A stretch of 64,000 nucleotides of DNA, from NCBI GenBank assembly GCA_004009845.1, contig RMBW01000001.1, forward strand, positions 248,001 through 312,000, in the 5' to 3' direction. Shown piece after piece: positions 49,501 through 62,197 of this stretch. The translations under genes and the position numbers were made by a program. The DNA comes from Davidsoniella eucalypti (taxonomy: Eukaryota > Ascomycota > Sordariomycetes > Microascales > Ceratocystidaceae). Each line of letters begins with the position of its first letter. The first letter of the stretch is position 1. A model generated the notes under the pieces. That model worked only from the letters and a program-made list of their open reading frames with translations, did no database searches and was not told the DNA's origin.

Positions 49501-51883
49501 GCCTGAATAGCTACGGCAGCGTTGCCGACGGGTGCCACAACTGCGTGTACTGTTTTACCTACACTGAGTATACGTGCCTGGTTTTGCTTCAGCTGAGGCG
49601 TGCCTGGTCTGCTGTGTGTTTGGTTGTCTGCTAACTTGGTCTGGCTTTGACAAAACGACGCTCTTGAAGCCGACGACCGAAGATCAAAAGCACGGCTACA
49701 ACACTTTGGCCATGTTTGAGGCAGAGAAAACACTCGATAATGAGTTGATAGTAGAAACAGCAGTTGATAGTCGTAGCAAAGCAAGAGGAACAAGCAGGAT
49801 GATGAGTTTGATATTCATATAGGTTGGCTTATTGTAGGCTGGCTAATGGCCCACACAGGGCCACGCAACATCAAGTCCCAAGTTGCGTTTTCTCCGAGCA
49901 TGATGACGGTAGGGACTCATCAGAGCGAGACATTGAGATAGCGATTTGCCGGCTCACACCATGCTGAGAACGCAATAGCGGTAGGTTGGCAACAGTGAGA
50001 TGCAGAGGCTTTGTAAGTTCTATAATGTTCTATCGCTTACTTATGCAGCTTGATGCATGGGATGGAGGAGACAGAGACACCCAACCAAGGAATTGTGCAT
50101 CTAGTATTGTTTGTATATACATATGTAGTTCTATATGACGGGGAGGGGAGGAGGTGGGTGGCAACAGCGACAAGAGAATGAATCATAGACAACTCACTTC
50201 AAGGGCATATGAAGCAGAGTAGACGTAGCTGATAAAACTTCTTTCTGTATAGTGTTTATTTGTTTGACGATGTATACTTTTTTTCCGCATCAACATGATC
50301 GCGATACTTTGCTTTAGGGTGTGATTTTGAGCGCAATTGAGGGAGATATCGACATCTAAACTTGCTGGGTGAATGCGTAGCAATTGCGCCGGAGTTTTCA
50401 GAATGGCAATTGAATGTAAGTATGGACGTACATAACTACAATAGCAACTGTAGAAGATGGGCCAAGGAAAGTACGTACCCATTCCTGCCAACTGCTGCAG
50501 ACACACCCCCTCTTTCACTGCACCGCGCCAGAATTGGCACCACACAAGTCGCTGATTGGCTGTGTCGTCACACAGCTGACGCGTATGCACTCTCCTTCCT
50601 TGTATTGTAGTGGCCATCGTCTCCATAATGGCATCCTCTCTGGGCCCCCATGTCTCCTTTCCTCTTATTCCCCTGGCCTGACCCGAAACAGCAACGGAAT
50701 GGCTCTTTGGGCCTGCGCTGTCACTGGGTTTTCAGTGATGTTTTGGCGCTGTCTAGTGGAGCAGCACAGCGACCGAGAGCTGCAAAAACCTCGCCAGCGA
50801 TTGCGTCGCCACACACGCTGATTTTCGCACCTGAAGACTAACTTTGTTTTGCGCACCCCACGGCTTGCTAAAACCACACCCTATGTTTGGCCGCGAAAGA
50901 AGCAGCTCCCGCACGCCAGAAGACTACGCAAGACGCACGACGACGCAACTACTCTCTGTTCTTGCGGCCACTGACCCGACTAGTAGCAAATGCTACACCA
51001 CCTCTACCTACGCTCAACCACTGCAACTACGCTGGAGCAAAGAAAAAAAGAGAACCAAGCGAAGCGTAATCAGGCATACAAGCAAAAAGTGACATTGGTA
51101 ACTACTACGTTCACCACCTCTCTTGCTGTGGCTCTTTCTCTTTCTCTCTCACATCCCTACAGGCAAACATCCTTACAGTAAGTATCAGTAGTTACAGTAG
51201 ATAGAATATAGCAACACTTGGCACCGCTGTTGCCATTTTGCCATTTGCAACTACTCTACTCTGCCTTCTCCAGAAACTGAATATAGTCAAAATCATCGCC
51301 TCCTCTTGGCTTGGCCCCAACTTTCCATTTTATTCCCATTTCTTCATTTCCTACCCTTCGCTTCTGCGACTCCAAGTGCAGATTGATAGATTTCATTCAT
51401 CTTCATCCTCATCCTCATCCATCTGGCTCTTTTGTTTATCGTCGCTCGTCCATCTAATTCGACATTACATCTACTCGCCATCGACATCATCTATCGTCTC
51501 GCAGTCTACCGACCCTTCATTCTCTCTTTGCCTCTCGCCTTACTCATTATCGAATAAACTCTTAATATCGCCGCGACTCGACGACTATCTATCTTCATTT
51601 TCACATCGATCCCGAACTTCGATATCGTGCCTACCAGGACATTCCGACGACTTTTCCAAGCATATCGCGCCATCCCAACATCCGCCTTGGCCATCTAGTC
51701 TACCCGGACCACCTATTCTAGAGAGCTCGTCCTCTATATTGCATCCGTGACCCGCAATCAGCATATCAAGTCTTCGGCTTCTGTTCGCTGCATGGTTGCC
51801 ACACCGGCTCTCAATCGCCGATTTTTATATTCTTTTTTTTCTTTCTTTAATTCTCTTAATCTCTACCACATTACACATTCACA
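37511..51883. other. 14.4 kb region without recognisable genes
   Basis: No open frame on either strand looks conserved, and no exon chain with matching splice signals was found by eye. Small structures seen: two tandem 16-bp copies of aaagacagccccaagg at about 42867-42898, an (AAT)n-like microsatellite at 46038-46065, and a CTCATC repeat at about 51400-51420. From about 51100 the plus strand is C/T-rich and is taken as the leader of PNG1. Undetected small multi-exon genes or RNA genes cannot be excluded. Confidence 0.45.
46038..46065. repeat. AAT-type microsatellite
   Basis: Interrupted trinucleotide repeat of taa/aat units in noncoding DNA. No function is suggested. Confidence 0.7.
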
Positions 51884-53325
51884 ATGAGCGCCTTTCAAAA
51901 CCAGCGCCAAGGAGCCGAGAACTCTGTATACGGCGAAGAATGGGCCAGAGACCTGAGAGTAAAGTTCGAGTCGTTGCTTAAGGAAAAGCGCATGAACGAC
52001 TTCCGGACAGCCCAGCGCCAAGGCTCGCCCATGGTCCACGACTCTTCAGATTCCAGCGCCATGTCGCCATTCATGTCTGCTGCCGCGTCACCTATGCCCA
52101 TGGCCACTGGCTCGACCAACACTCTTCCTAGCTACAGTGCTGCCCGCTACATGCCAAAAATCCCCATGCCACCCAACGCCGAGGATCGTGACTCGCAAGT
52201 ATTCCGCAGCATGATGATCAGCCTGGCCCTTACACCTACAAAGTACGAGAACCCCGGCCTGCTCGATGAGGCCCTCCAGACCATTCCCCTCGACCGCATC
52301 TACTCAGAGGCCGAGGAAGAATCACAACTAATGAGAGCTCAGTCTGAGTCTCTTGGTCTCCCCCGCCCAGAATGGGGCTACCAGGACTGTGTCATCCGCG
52401 CTCTTCTCAGGTAAGTAAAACTGCACATTCGTTTTTATGCGTTTACTTGGTCTAACATTCTCTATCTCTTGCGTACAGATGGTTCAAACGTTCGTTCTTC
52501 AGCTGGGTCAACAACCCACCATGCCCCGTCTGCCACACTCCTACTGTCCCACAAGGAATGACGCAACCCACTGCCGAAGAGACTGCCTGCGGTGCTTTGA
52601 GAGTAGAACTTTACCAGTGCTCTAACGGCGGATGCGGTGCCTACGAGCGTTTCCCTCGCTATGGTGACGTCTGGCGGTTGCTACAAACCCGTAGAGGCCG
52701 TGTCGGCGAGTGGGCCAACTGCTTTGGCATGCTGTGCCGTGCCGTCGGTGGCCGTGTCCGTTGGGTCTGGAACGCCGAGGACTACGTCTGGACTGAGGTT
52801 TACTCGGAGCACCAGAACCGCTGGGTACACGTCGACCCCGTTGAGGAGATCTGGGACAGACCTACAATCTACTCCGAGGGCTGGAACAAGAAGATGTCGT
52901 ACTGCGTCGCCTTCTCCATTGATGGAGCCACTGACGTCACCCGCAGATACGTCCGTAGAAGCGAGTCTGCGGCTGAGCGGACGCGCTGCCCCGAGGAGGT
53001 CATGATGTACATTATGCAGGAGATCAAGAACCTCCGCCGCCAGAACATGGGCAAAGAGGAGAGAGTCCGTCTCCAAAAGGAGGACTTCGCCGAGGACCAG
53101 GAGCTTCGAGGCTACGTTGTTGCCTCGATCGCCATGGCTGTCACCAACATTATGCCTGGCTCGAGCTCGACTGTCCAGAACATGAGACCCAGCGAGGACG
53201 TCAAGATGCCCGCCGAAGAGCTTGCCCGGCAACAACAAATCAACCAGACCAATTGGTTGGCGGCCCAAAATAGCGGCTACCACCCTGGTGGCTTCCCTCA
53301 TCAGCAAGGCCCTCGCCGACAATGA
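51884..53325 (+). CDS. png1: PNG1 homolog (transglutaminase-like fold), catalytic residues replaced
   Basis: Exons 51884-52410 and 52479-53325 join to 457 residues. The family removes N-glycans from misfolded proteins in the cytosol. Zinc-binding CxxC pairs are present (CPVC and, about 30 residues on, CSNGGC), followed by the core fold with [25 protein letters not shown] and [10 protein letters not shown]. In the active enzyme a Cys-His-Asp triad has spacing 27 and 17. Here those positions are Val251, Tyr278 and Asp295, with exactly that spacing, so Cys and His are both lost and peptide:N-glycanase activity is not expected. Neurospora PNG1 is also reported to lack the cysteine yet to be needed for growth, so a structural role is likely. 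The conserved tail ([20 protein letters not shown]) and Gln-rich C-terminus match filamentous fungi. Both flanks are long and pyrimidine-rich. Confidence 0.92.
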
Positions 53326-55292
53326 TCAAGTGCTAGAAAACGTTTAGCCATTTGTCCCTCTTGTCTCTTCTGCTTTCTCATTTTCATAACATATATCGCA
53401 TTTTCATCATCTATCGGTTCACCACTCGACCATCGTTCTGAGTTCACAACCACAGCATTGTTTCGCTTACAGCAACTTCACCCTTAACTTATTATCATAA
53501 TCACTGTCACTCGATGACAATGACCGAGCTATTTCTATTACCATTGGCGGTCATAGATCTCGAGGACATCAACTTTACCACATAGCATTGATGCTGTGAC
53601 TTACTATTATCAACCTCTTTGACACGATTGCAACTCGATCCACGACATCTTATTTATTCATCACTATATTTTGCTACCATTTCTTCTACCGACCGTCCTG
53701 GATGGAGTTTGCACTTGGTGCACACCACATCTACTACTCTCTCGTTTACCAACCATATCCTATTATCTGGCGGTCTTCTTCGTTTCTAATTCGACAAGCT
53801 CGGATTCCGTTTTGTTTTATTTATTTTCTTTTGTCTTGTTCCTCACTATATCATCTATAACGCCAAGCACCGAAGAAAGCCGGTCTACAGCTCCCCGAAA
53901 AACGACTCATATCACATCTTCCACAGTTATCAACTCTTCGGGTATGAAGCACTAAACACATTCGTTCAACTCTTTATATTCTACTGCCAATACCGCAAAT
54001 AAAAACTTACGGTATTTGCTCGCTCTCTTTATCTCGACCTTCTTTTTTTCCCCTCTTTTTTCCTCCTGCCTCGTTTGCCTGGATTGATGGATTATATAAT
54101 CCGCAAACACTTTCAACCACAAAAAGTCTTTGCATCTTTCTTCACTGCTCGGTGACTGGTTCGCGCTTCTTCTAATTGGAATATTAGAGGATAACCCATA
54201 GCGCTTCACTGGTCTTTCAACTTCTGCATTTTATGATTTCTATACGCAATCATTTTTTATTATCTCGTCTTCATCCCCACGATATGGAATGGGGCAGTCT
54301 ATTATCAGAGCTTCCTTTACAAGCTGCAGGCATTTGCTTCTTTGCGAAGTTTTCCTTTATCTTTTTCTTTTGTCAAAATTATTCTTTTTTTTTATTTTCC
54401 TTCGTTTTATCGGTGCAAACAATATCGGTGGGAAAGTGGCAGGAAAAGGAAATACTTTTGCCTGTCCTGGCGTTCTGATTTCTTTACTTCCTGTACTTGG
54501 TTTCACTTTTTACTCTTCTTTTTCTTGTGCTTATTACTCACTCTTCTTGTCTCTACGTTTGTCCTTTTTCTATTTTTTTATTGCTTGCACACGCACACAT
54601 GGTTTCTTGTTTCATTTTATTCATCTATTTTGTATCTGGGATGGCATATGTTGCTTTGTTTTTGTTTGTTTTGGGTTATCTCTTTATTTACAACGGAGAA
54701 TGAGAAAAAAAGTCTCATTCATCTGTCTCGTGTGTTTTTATTAGCTTTCCATCTTCTTTTTCCCTTGCATAGCGATCAACAACTACATTTGTTGTGTATT
54801 TTTCTGCTTCTTCATCCTGTCCTTAAATGGCGGGTTCAATTGAATGATTTTTCAAATCTGAACCAATTTTCCTCTCTAATTCTCTATAATCGTGAATGAT
54901 GCGATGTATTTGTATGTATAGTATGTACATATATAACTAACTAGGTATTAAACGGGGACTTTGATCTAGAGGCCGATATCGTACATGGTACAAAGCATTG
55001 GGTTACATATTGACGGTGTGAACGATATACGAATACACTGTATGATTATGCCAAATTTGGTATGGTATATACAGTGCGCCTACGAGGAAGATGGTTGGAT
55101 GGTTTTATGCTTCAGTATCTTTGTTCTTTTGTGATATCTTTGGGCAAAATCTCCGTTGGAACCATACCATCACGGAAACAGATGCTAACTTGCTGAGTAT
55201 TACCACATCAGTCTAGAAGTTGCATGAGTCTGTTGTTTGCTCAGATTGCAAGACTCGATTTGATTTGATTTGATTATATACAAACTCAAATC
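53326..55292. other. T-rich trailer of PNG1 and ferroportin promoter
   Basis: From 53340 to about 54900 the plus strand is strongly T/C-rich; overlapping open frames there encode only Phe/Leu/Ser runs and are not called. From 54900 to 55292 the sequence is AT-rich, with a tgatt repeat (about 55256-55275) just ahead of the ferroportin start. Confidence 0.5.
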
Positions 55293-57116
55293 ATGTATGA
55301 CACACATGTTTCCCAAGGAAAAGATTCACCCATCCAAAGCAATACCGAACCTTTAACATCGAGTCGTGCGGACGGTACAGGCCATACTCAGGAAAATGAC
55401 ATTGACATGCCGGAACTATCGCCGAGATCCGAAGAGTCGGCACCTCTATTGACCGACTCGGACCAAGCCCGTGATCCAGAGCCTTCATTGCATTTGTCTC
55501 TGCCCTCTTCAGAGACTTCATCTCCTGATTTACCCGCCCTCGCCCGACGCCTTTGCATCTCACATTTCCTCTCTGCCTGGAACTCACGCATGTTCGAGTT
55601 TGGTGCCGTCCTATTCCTAGCTGCTGCGTATCCCGGGACGCTACAGCCTCTCTCGCTCTATGCACTCGCACGCGGCATCGCAGCTTTTATCCTCTCGCCC
55701 ACTCTCGGCACTCTCGTCGATTCAGGTAATCGCCTGACCGTCGTGTCCATCTCCATTATCAGCCAGCGCTTAGCTGTTGCTCTATCATGTGCATTGTTGT
55801 ACGTAGTCTACATCCTTAAACCCTCCGGGGACGGCTCGCGGGATGAGCTTGTGCGTGATGTAAGGCGGTTCTGGCATGGTCCGCCATCTAGCTTGCCATT
55901 TGCGCGCCAGCCGAAAGAAGAGGCATGGCCGCAGAGACTTCGCATGGCTTGCTTCATCGTGGCGGTATTGCTAGCATGCGTAGAGAAATTGGCGGCTACA
56001 CTGAACACAGTAGCTGTAGAACGCGATTGGGTTGTTGTACTTACGGACGGACGTCCAGATGCTCGCGCGGCGTTGAATAGCCGTATGCGCCAGATCGATC
56101 TTGGATGCAAACTGCTGGCACCTCTAGCAGTTGCTTTGATCGACGGAAAGTCAACCGCCGTGGCTATCGCGGTCACCGGTGGCATGACGCTGCTGAGTGT
56201 AGGCCCTGAGTACATGCTCATAGCACACATATACAGCCGCGTACCGAGCCTTCAGCGTCTAGACGGTGTCTCTTCGACACACGGCGTAACCCTAGCCAAC
56301 GCCACGACGTCGACCTGGACGCGGCTTCAGCTAGCCACAACTACGGCGCTGATTACGCCTCTACGCAGCATCCCGCTTTACTTCCGGCACCGGGCTATGC
56401 TGCCGTCCCTAGCTCTAGCGCTGCTATACCTAACAGTTCTGTCGTTTTCGGGACAGATGGTTGCGTTTCTGCTGGCGGCGGGCTTCTCGTCAGCAGAGGT
56501 TGGTGGCGCGCGCGTGTCGAGCACGATATTCGAGTTGGCGGCGACCGTTGCTGCGCCCTGGTTAGTGGCGCGAATAGGCGCGATTCGTGGTGGCATTTGG
56601 TGGTTGTGTTGGCAGACCGGCTGGCTGGGCGTTGGGATGGCGTGGTTCTTTGGCCACGGCGAGCTGGGTGTGGTGGATGGCAAGATGGTGGGTGTTTTGG
56701 GGCTAGTGGCTGGCGTGACGTTAAGTAGAGTTGGCTTATGGGGATATGATCTGGCGGCCCAGATGATCATCCAAGATGTGAGTCTCTTGTTTCTCTCCTT
56801 CTTTTTATTACACAAAGTCTTTTTATTTTTTTATTTTTAGCTAACACATCCCGTCTAGGAGGTCGAAGCACACGAGCGCGGCTCGTTTTCAGCTGCTGAA
56901 GCTTCGATGCAGAACTTGTTTGAGCTGTTAGCTTTTGCCATGACGGCTGTATTCTATAGACCCGATCAGTTCTATATTCCCGCGATTATCAGCTTTGCAG
57001 CTGTGGCCTCTGCTTGTATTCTATATTCCCGATTTGTCAAGCAGCGTCGTGGACACTTGTTCCATGCACCAGCTTGTCTCAAGCGCGAGAATCACATTGC
57101 CATGGACGCCGTGTAA
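55293..57116 (+). CDS. Ferroportin-family (SLC40) metal transporter
   Basis: Exons 55293-56777 and 56859-57116 join to 580 residues. An acidic, Ser-rich cytosolic tail of about 85 residues leads into the first membrane helices, with the family block SHFLSAWNSRMFEFGAVLFL followed by YPGTLQPLSLYALARG and GNRLTVVSISIISQRLAVAL. About ten further hydrophobic segments follow. The core after the intron reads EVEAHERGSFSAAEASMQN, which matches the late helices of ferroportins and confirms the splice. Members export ferrous iron or other divalent metals from cytosol to outside or into an organelle. The fungal substrate and membrane are not settled. The loop at about residues 180-210 is variable. No regulatory iron element is recognised. 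The neighbours are unrelated. Confidence 0.9.
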
Positions 57117-60100
57117 AGCGAGCGCTGTGGCTGTGGTTATATGGTATATATGTAGGTTCTCTCTCTTTTCTTTATGGTCACGCATGTTTAAGATCTTGTT
57201 TTGTTAGTTCATATTATAGTACAATGTATCTCAGTCTGTTAACACAACACTTTGGTGAGCCCCGGCATAGGTATTACGACGAGTATTTCAGACATAGTTC
57301 GCTAAATCAGATGGGTGATCTGGACTAGCCTACTAGATAGTTTCTTTTCAATGTAGTACAAAGTTGAATGCTGCTAACCCTACATAAACCCTATCTTCAA
57401 TATTGTGTTCTAAGAATATTGCGGATGACTAGAATTATGGTTCACCGGATGTTGTACACTTTTATATTGAGTGATAATGCTGTAGCTCTATTTTTGGCAC
57501 TACTTTTGGTCTTTTTGTCGAACACTTCTTTCCCTAAAAGCCCAACTTTTTCTTAGGAAGAGAGGGGAAAAGTTCCTTGGTAGAGGACTGTGTACGTATA
57601 TGCTATGACGGCATTTAGCTTTGGGATAATATTTTCCGCCCTTTTTGTTGAAAACAAAACTACATCTTTCTAGTCCCACTTAAAGGTTTGTGCTGCTCTG
57701 TTAATGTATGTGATGTGCGGAAAGTCGGTCTAGTATGAAGATATAATGCAATATGCTTATGTTGAGGTTGCCTATGAAGGAAACGTTGCAAATTCCCATC
57801 GTATTTCTAAATGCTGTTTATCATCTATAACTTTGTACTATGTTTCCCTTTGTAGCGAATAATTCATTAGTAGTGAATTGATAAATATGATCAATGAGTT
57901 ACTTCTCGAAGTACGGAAGGGAGCTGAATGAGCAGGCTGGGCTCATGGTGGTGATCTACAGCATGAGGTAGTATAGTAGTTCAAACCCTCAAACCCTCAA
58001 ACCCTACCATGAGCCTTAAACCTATCATAGATAGACTAGTGCCTTGCGTCTTAGCAAATACGAACTATACTGTTAGTAAGCCTCTATTAAGACAATGCTA
58101 TTCTGTTCTGATGGGTATTTCTTATCGAAGCCATGTAAGGCTACAAAGGGAACGGGAAATATCATGCGCCTAGGCCACTATAGAGCTTTTCTTTAAATCG
58201 GCTAAACTTGTAAAGGTGAAAGGTGAGGTAACTGCTGCCTAATCAATATAGCCAAGAACTGAAGATGCGTTGGTAGCCGTATTTCGTTTCTATAGATTTA
58301 TCCTTATTACTGTAATAACAACTGGTACGTTGCCTTCTGTGCTGGCTATAAAAGCAGAATGGATCAAGTCTTATGGCTATACAGTACGAGAGGAAAAAAA
58401 GCTCATTGATCGTAACAGTTACAATCGCTAGTCTATATAGGATGCCTTAACTGGCTCGTATTACAAGGGCACATCAAAATCGAGAAGATAAATCAATTGG
58501 ATTCAAGGTGATCGACAGCCAAAGCCACCTGAACCGTGAATATTCCTGTTTTCTTTCTTGCCTTTTTACTTGGCCGTCTGGATGTAGCTTTTTTCCCGCC
58601 TTTTTTGGAGGATGAGGTCATAGATTTTTGTTCGACAACAGGGATATCCCGCTTTCTTCCATTGGATTTACTTTGCAGGCGAAAACAGCTTTTGCCGAAG
58701 CTACCGGATCGAGAGTTAGACTTGAGATCATGAGAGACACACTACGGGAAACAAGAGGGAAAGGCTTCTAATGATGGTTTGAGTAACTGCATAAAGCCTA
58801 AATGCTTCCTTGTGCACGGCTAGTGAACATCGCTTATGTAATGCTTGCTGCGCCCTGCCTGCGCCTATACGAAGAGAACTACAGCCTAAGCTTTGGTTTT
58901 GTAATTCTACCTTTTATTTCTTGAAAATACATATTCAGTGCGAAACACTCGGACAATTAAAACAAGATAATACATGTGTTGAGGCCTGAATATAGATAAT
59001 ATCTTAGTCGTTATATGGCCCACAAGCAAACTTGATTTACGTATAAATCGGCTATTAGTGTGCATTCGTTAACTATAAATGTCGATCATTGGATTCATTA
59101 GGCCGAACTAGACCCAAAGATATTCTCCCCAGGCTGTTTAAATTTTTTTTATATATATATTAGACATTGCTTGATGTGGGATATGGATTGAATCATCAAG
59201 TACAACCAATTGGACTTGAAAAATGGTTCGTTAGTAAAGAAAATCCGGAGAAGACAACAATTGAAAGCACATGACCAACGCATTGGAAACGAAGAGTCCG
59301 ATCCGTATTGTATGTATAGCACGAGATTGAGGAGGAAAACAACCAGTTTTGCTTTCGGCTCCTTTTTTTTTTTCTTCTTTCGAAAGGTCTAGATCAAGTT
59401 TTTGTTGCTGATCAGCACAAACCAACAACTTGGGTTGTATTCTCATATGGACTGTCGGGTAGCTTCTCTCCCTATTATTGCTTGATGCGGACGCAAACAA
59501 CCGGACAACACATAAGAAATGGATTATTTTTCTAGAGTCTCACAAAGCCTAGATATCATTCACAGATAAAGCGACTACAAAGCTCAGGGGCCACTGAGGG
59601 CCGTGAGAAACCGAGGAGAGACGATGAGAAGAGAAGCTGATAACGTATACGGCTCCCACGTGTAGAGAATACGATAATTCTCAAGCTTGCCTACCATGAC
59701 AGCAATGGCGGACTGGGTGATGAGTCGACAGAACGTTGAACCTGTAGGTCGAAAGACCACTATGTCTGTGCTTTTGTGTGTTTTGGTGTCTGATCGAAAT
59801 ATATATTTGCAGTAAACGAGCATACAAACAACACTGAAGCTTAAAATGACCAGTGCCAAATAGTCTGCCAAGACATAAAACCAAACATATGTTACGAACA
59901 GACATGTGTTATGAAAGCCGGTCTTGATGATAAAATCGTATTGGTCGAGGCTGTTGTTCAACCGGCAAATTAAATAGGAAGGTACGACTGATGCTTGGAT
60001 AAAGATGTACACAAAGCTCCACAAACACTGTATACAATACGACAACCTGCAAGAAGAGCAACTGCCTTGTAGAAAACGGAAGATAACATGTCGTTTTCGT

Positions 60101-62197
60101 CTTTTTATTTGAGTTGCGATTGCCGATTTGTTTCCTTCTCGAGTTCTCCATATTTTTCTATTTTTGGAGCTTCTTTCCAAAAAGAAAAGGATTGACAACG
60201 ACAACATGCTGTCCTCTCCAATTTAAACGTTGCTCTAGCAGGGTAAAGATCTAATCACGAGACGCTTTAGCTTAGAGATCGTATCCCAGGCTATGATAGC
60301 ATGTGTGACAGGAAGTGGCTTATGGGCTAGTAAATGCAAGATAAACTAGGCATAGGCAACGAGGTAAATATATAGTAGCTGCAGATGCTGTTTTGCTCTC
60401 TTCGTGATTGATGCCTTGGTATGGGTCAATGCTTGATTTAATGGCAAAAGTGGCACGTACATGTATATGTCTCTCGGGAATCGACGTTGCTACATCACAG
60501 GACACTAGACATACACCGAGCGGAGACTTCTAGAGACACTCTTGTTCAAAGGATAGACGAAGAGAGAAGAGGCGGGCTAAGAAAGGACAATAATTTGCCC
60601 GGCGGGTGGTTAACACCGGCTTGTTGATGTGGATCTCTCATTCTAGGATTATACTAAAAATGGTAGTACTAATAAGTTCACTGTGCAACCCGTTCACGTC
60701 GATATTATATGGCATAGCCTCATCTCACTTATGTATGCTACTACACAGTTTGCTTTATAGAAGTCATGTCTATTGGGGGAAATAGCGAGATACCCACGGA
60801 ACTACAGAGACGTCGAGAGTCAATCCGGAATCACTGGCTATATAGCCAATAAGTTGCTTAGGAAATCTATGTCAGATTGGACTACCTTATGTTTAAGCGG
60901 TACAAAGACCTCAAATGACTCTTATGTGATGACACCTCGTGTTTCTTAAATGTGAGTACATTTAATTGGGCGGAGAATGGATTGGTAGCAAGATATTATG
61001 CCAGTTCTTACATATTGTTGCTGACTTACACATACTTGCTTCGTTAACCATTGAGAAAATCCATGTTTTTCTTCGTGTATCTCCATCTCTATAAAGCAGG
61101 CCGATGTTAAATAATGATGATAAAAGAAAGCCGAATAAAAACAAGCTAAAATCCATTTATGCCAAGGTAAACTGAGACCCTAGTCGAAAATAGACCGTCA
61201 AACCTTGTCTTGTGACGTTGCTATATTTTTGACCCAGAAAAAAACATCAGAAGAAATACGAGCTTGATCAAGATGGTATATTGACAAGGCCTCGTGAAAC
61301 GTTAAGTTATTAGGAAAATAAGAAACCATAAGAAACGAGTAGTCCACCGGACTCAAGGAGAAGTGACGCAACAATGACTGAAAACTAGCAATACTTGTGG
61401 AATGATGTTTTACCGCACAAGAGAAGTTTTTCATATGATAGGAACGGCATAGTGGTCTATCAAATTTGTATACATAAAGAAATAAAGAACTTTAGATATC
61501 AAAAATAGGTTGTTTAGTTCAAAACCAGATGTCACCGATTCTCCAAAAGACAGCACTGAACCTAATTAACGCATTTTAGTTTCTTGAGTTCTGTTTTCAG
61601 TGCTAGTGAACAATAGAAACAACTAGCAAAAGAACCCGGCGCACGGAGACAACAAAAGACAACACATGGGCCGATCTCGTATCTGTGTTGTTCTTGTTGC
61701 ACGCGGGATTCATAGCATGTTTCTCGGCTCCAGATCGTACTAGCTGCTCACTTTCTGAGAAATAATAATGATAAAAATAAGGAATAAAGCTATGACTAAA
61801 CGACAAGGGGAGGGGGGGGGGGGCTGTGGAATGAAGAGAAGGTCGAGAATAAGCCAGGGGCCCAAATGCTACCACCGACTTGACCACAAGCTAACTAACT
61901 GAATGATAGCTTCAACACATGCTTACTATGGAGGCAACAGCCTAAGGCTTGAGATCTGCTTTGCTAGCAGCTTCCGTTCCCGTCCAGAGGCGGTGGTGAC
62001 AGGCTTCGATTCATGGCTTCGATTCAGCCAGGCAAAATGTATAAAGAGCCGGCCGTCTTCCCTCCAGAATCCGGTTTGTTCTCTCTTCTCTTCACCCTCA
62101 TCATCATCAACATCTTATTCATTCGCTCTCACTACTCTACTATCCAACTCCTAATTCTCTAATATTCTTAATCAACCTACCTAACCCATCTTTCAAA
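57117..62197. other. 5.1 kb intergenic region
   Basis: No gene is called. Noted: three exact tandem copies of caaaccct at 57982-58005, a Lys-rich open stretch on the minus strand at about 58494-58740, a 206-codon minus-strand ATG frame at 59584-60207 of doubtful status, and a G12 tract at 61812-61823. From 61900 the cerato-platanin promoter begins. Confidence 0.45.
62002..62045 (+). promoter_or_regulatory. Cerato-platanin promoter: direct repeat and TATA box
   Basis: Two exact copies of ggcttcgattca start at 62002 and 62015 (13-bp period). TATAAA follows at 62040-62045, 158 bp ahead of the ATG at 62198. The spacing suits transcription start near 62070 and a CT/A-rich leader. The repeat may be an activator site; this is inference. 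Confidence 0.5.

Noticed and set aside
54233..54899. Three overlapping plus-strand frames of hydrophobic peptides downstream of PNG1
   Set aside because: Same composition effect in a T-rich trailer; all three frames look equally membrane-like.
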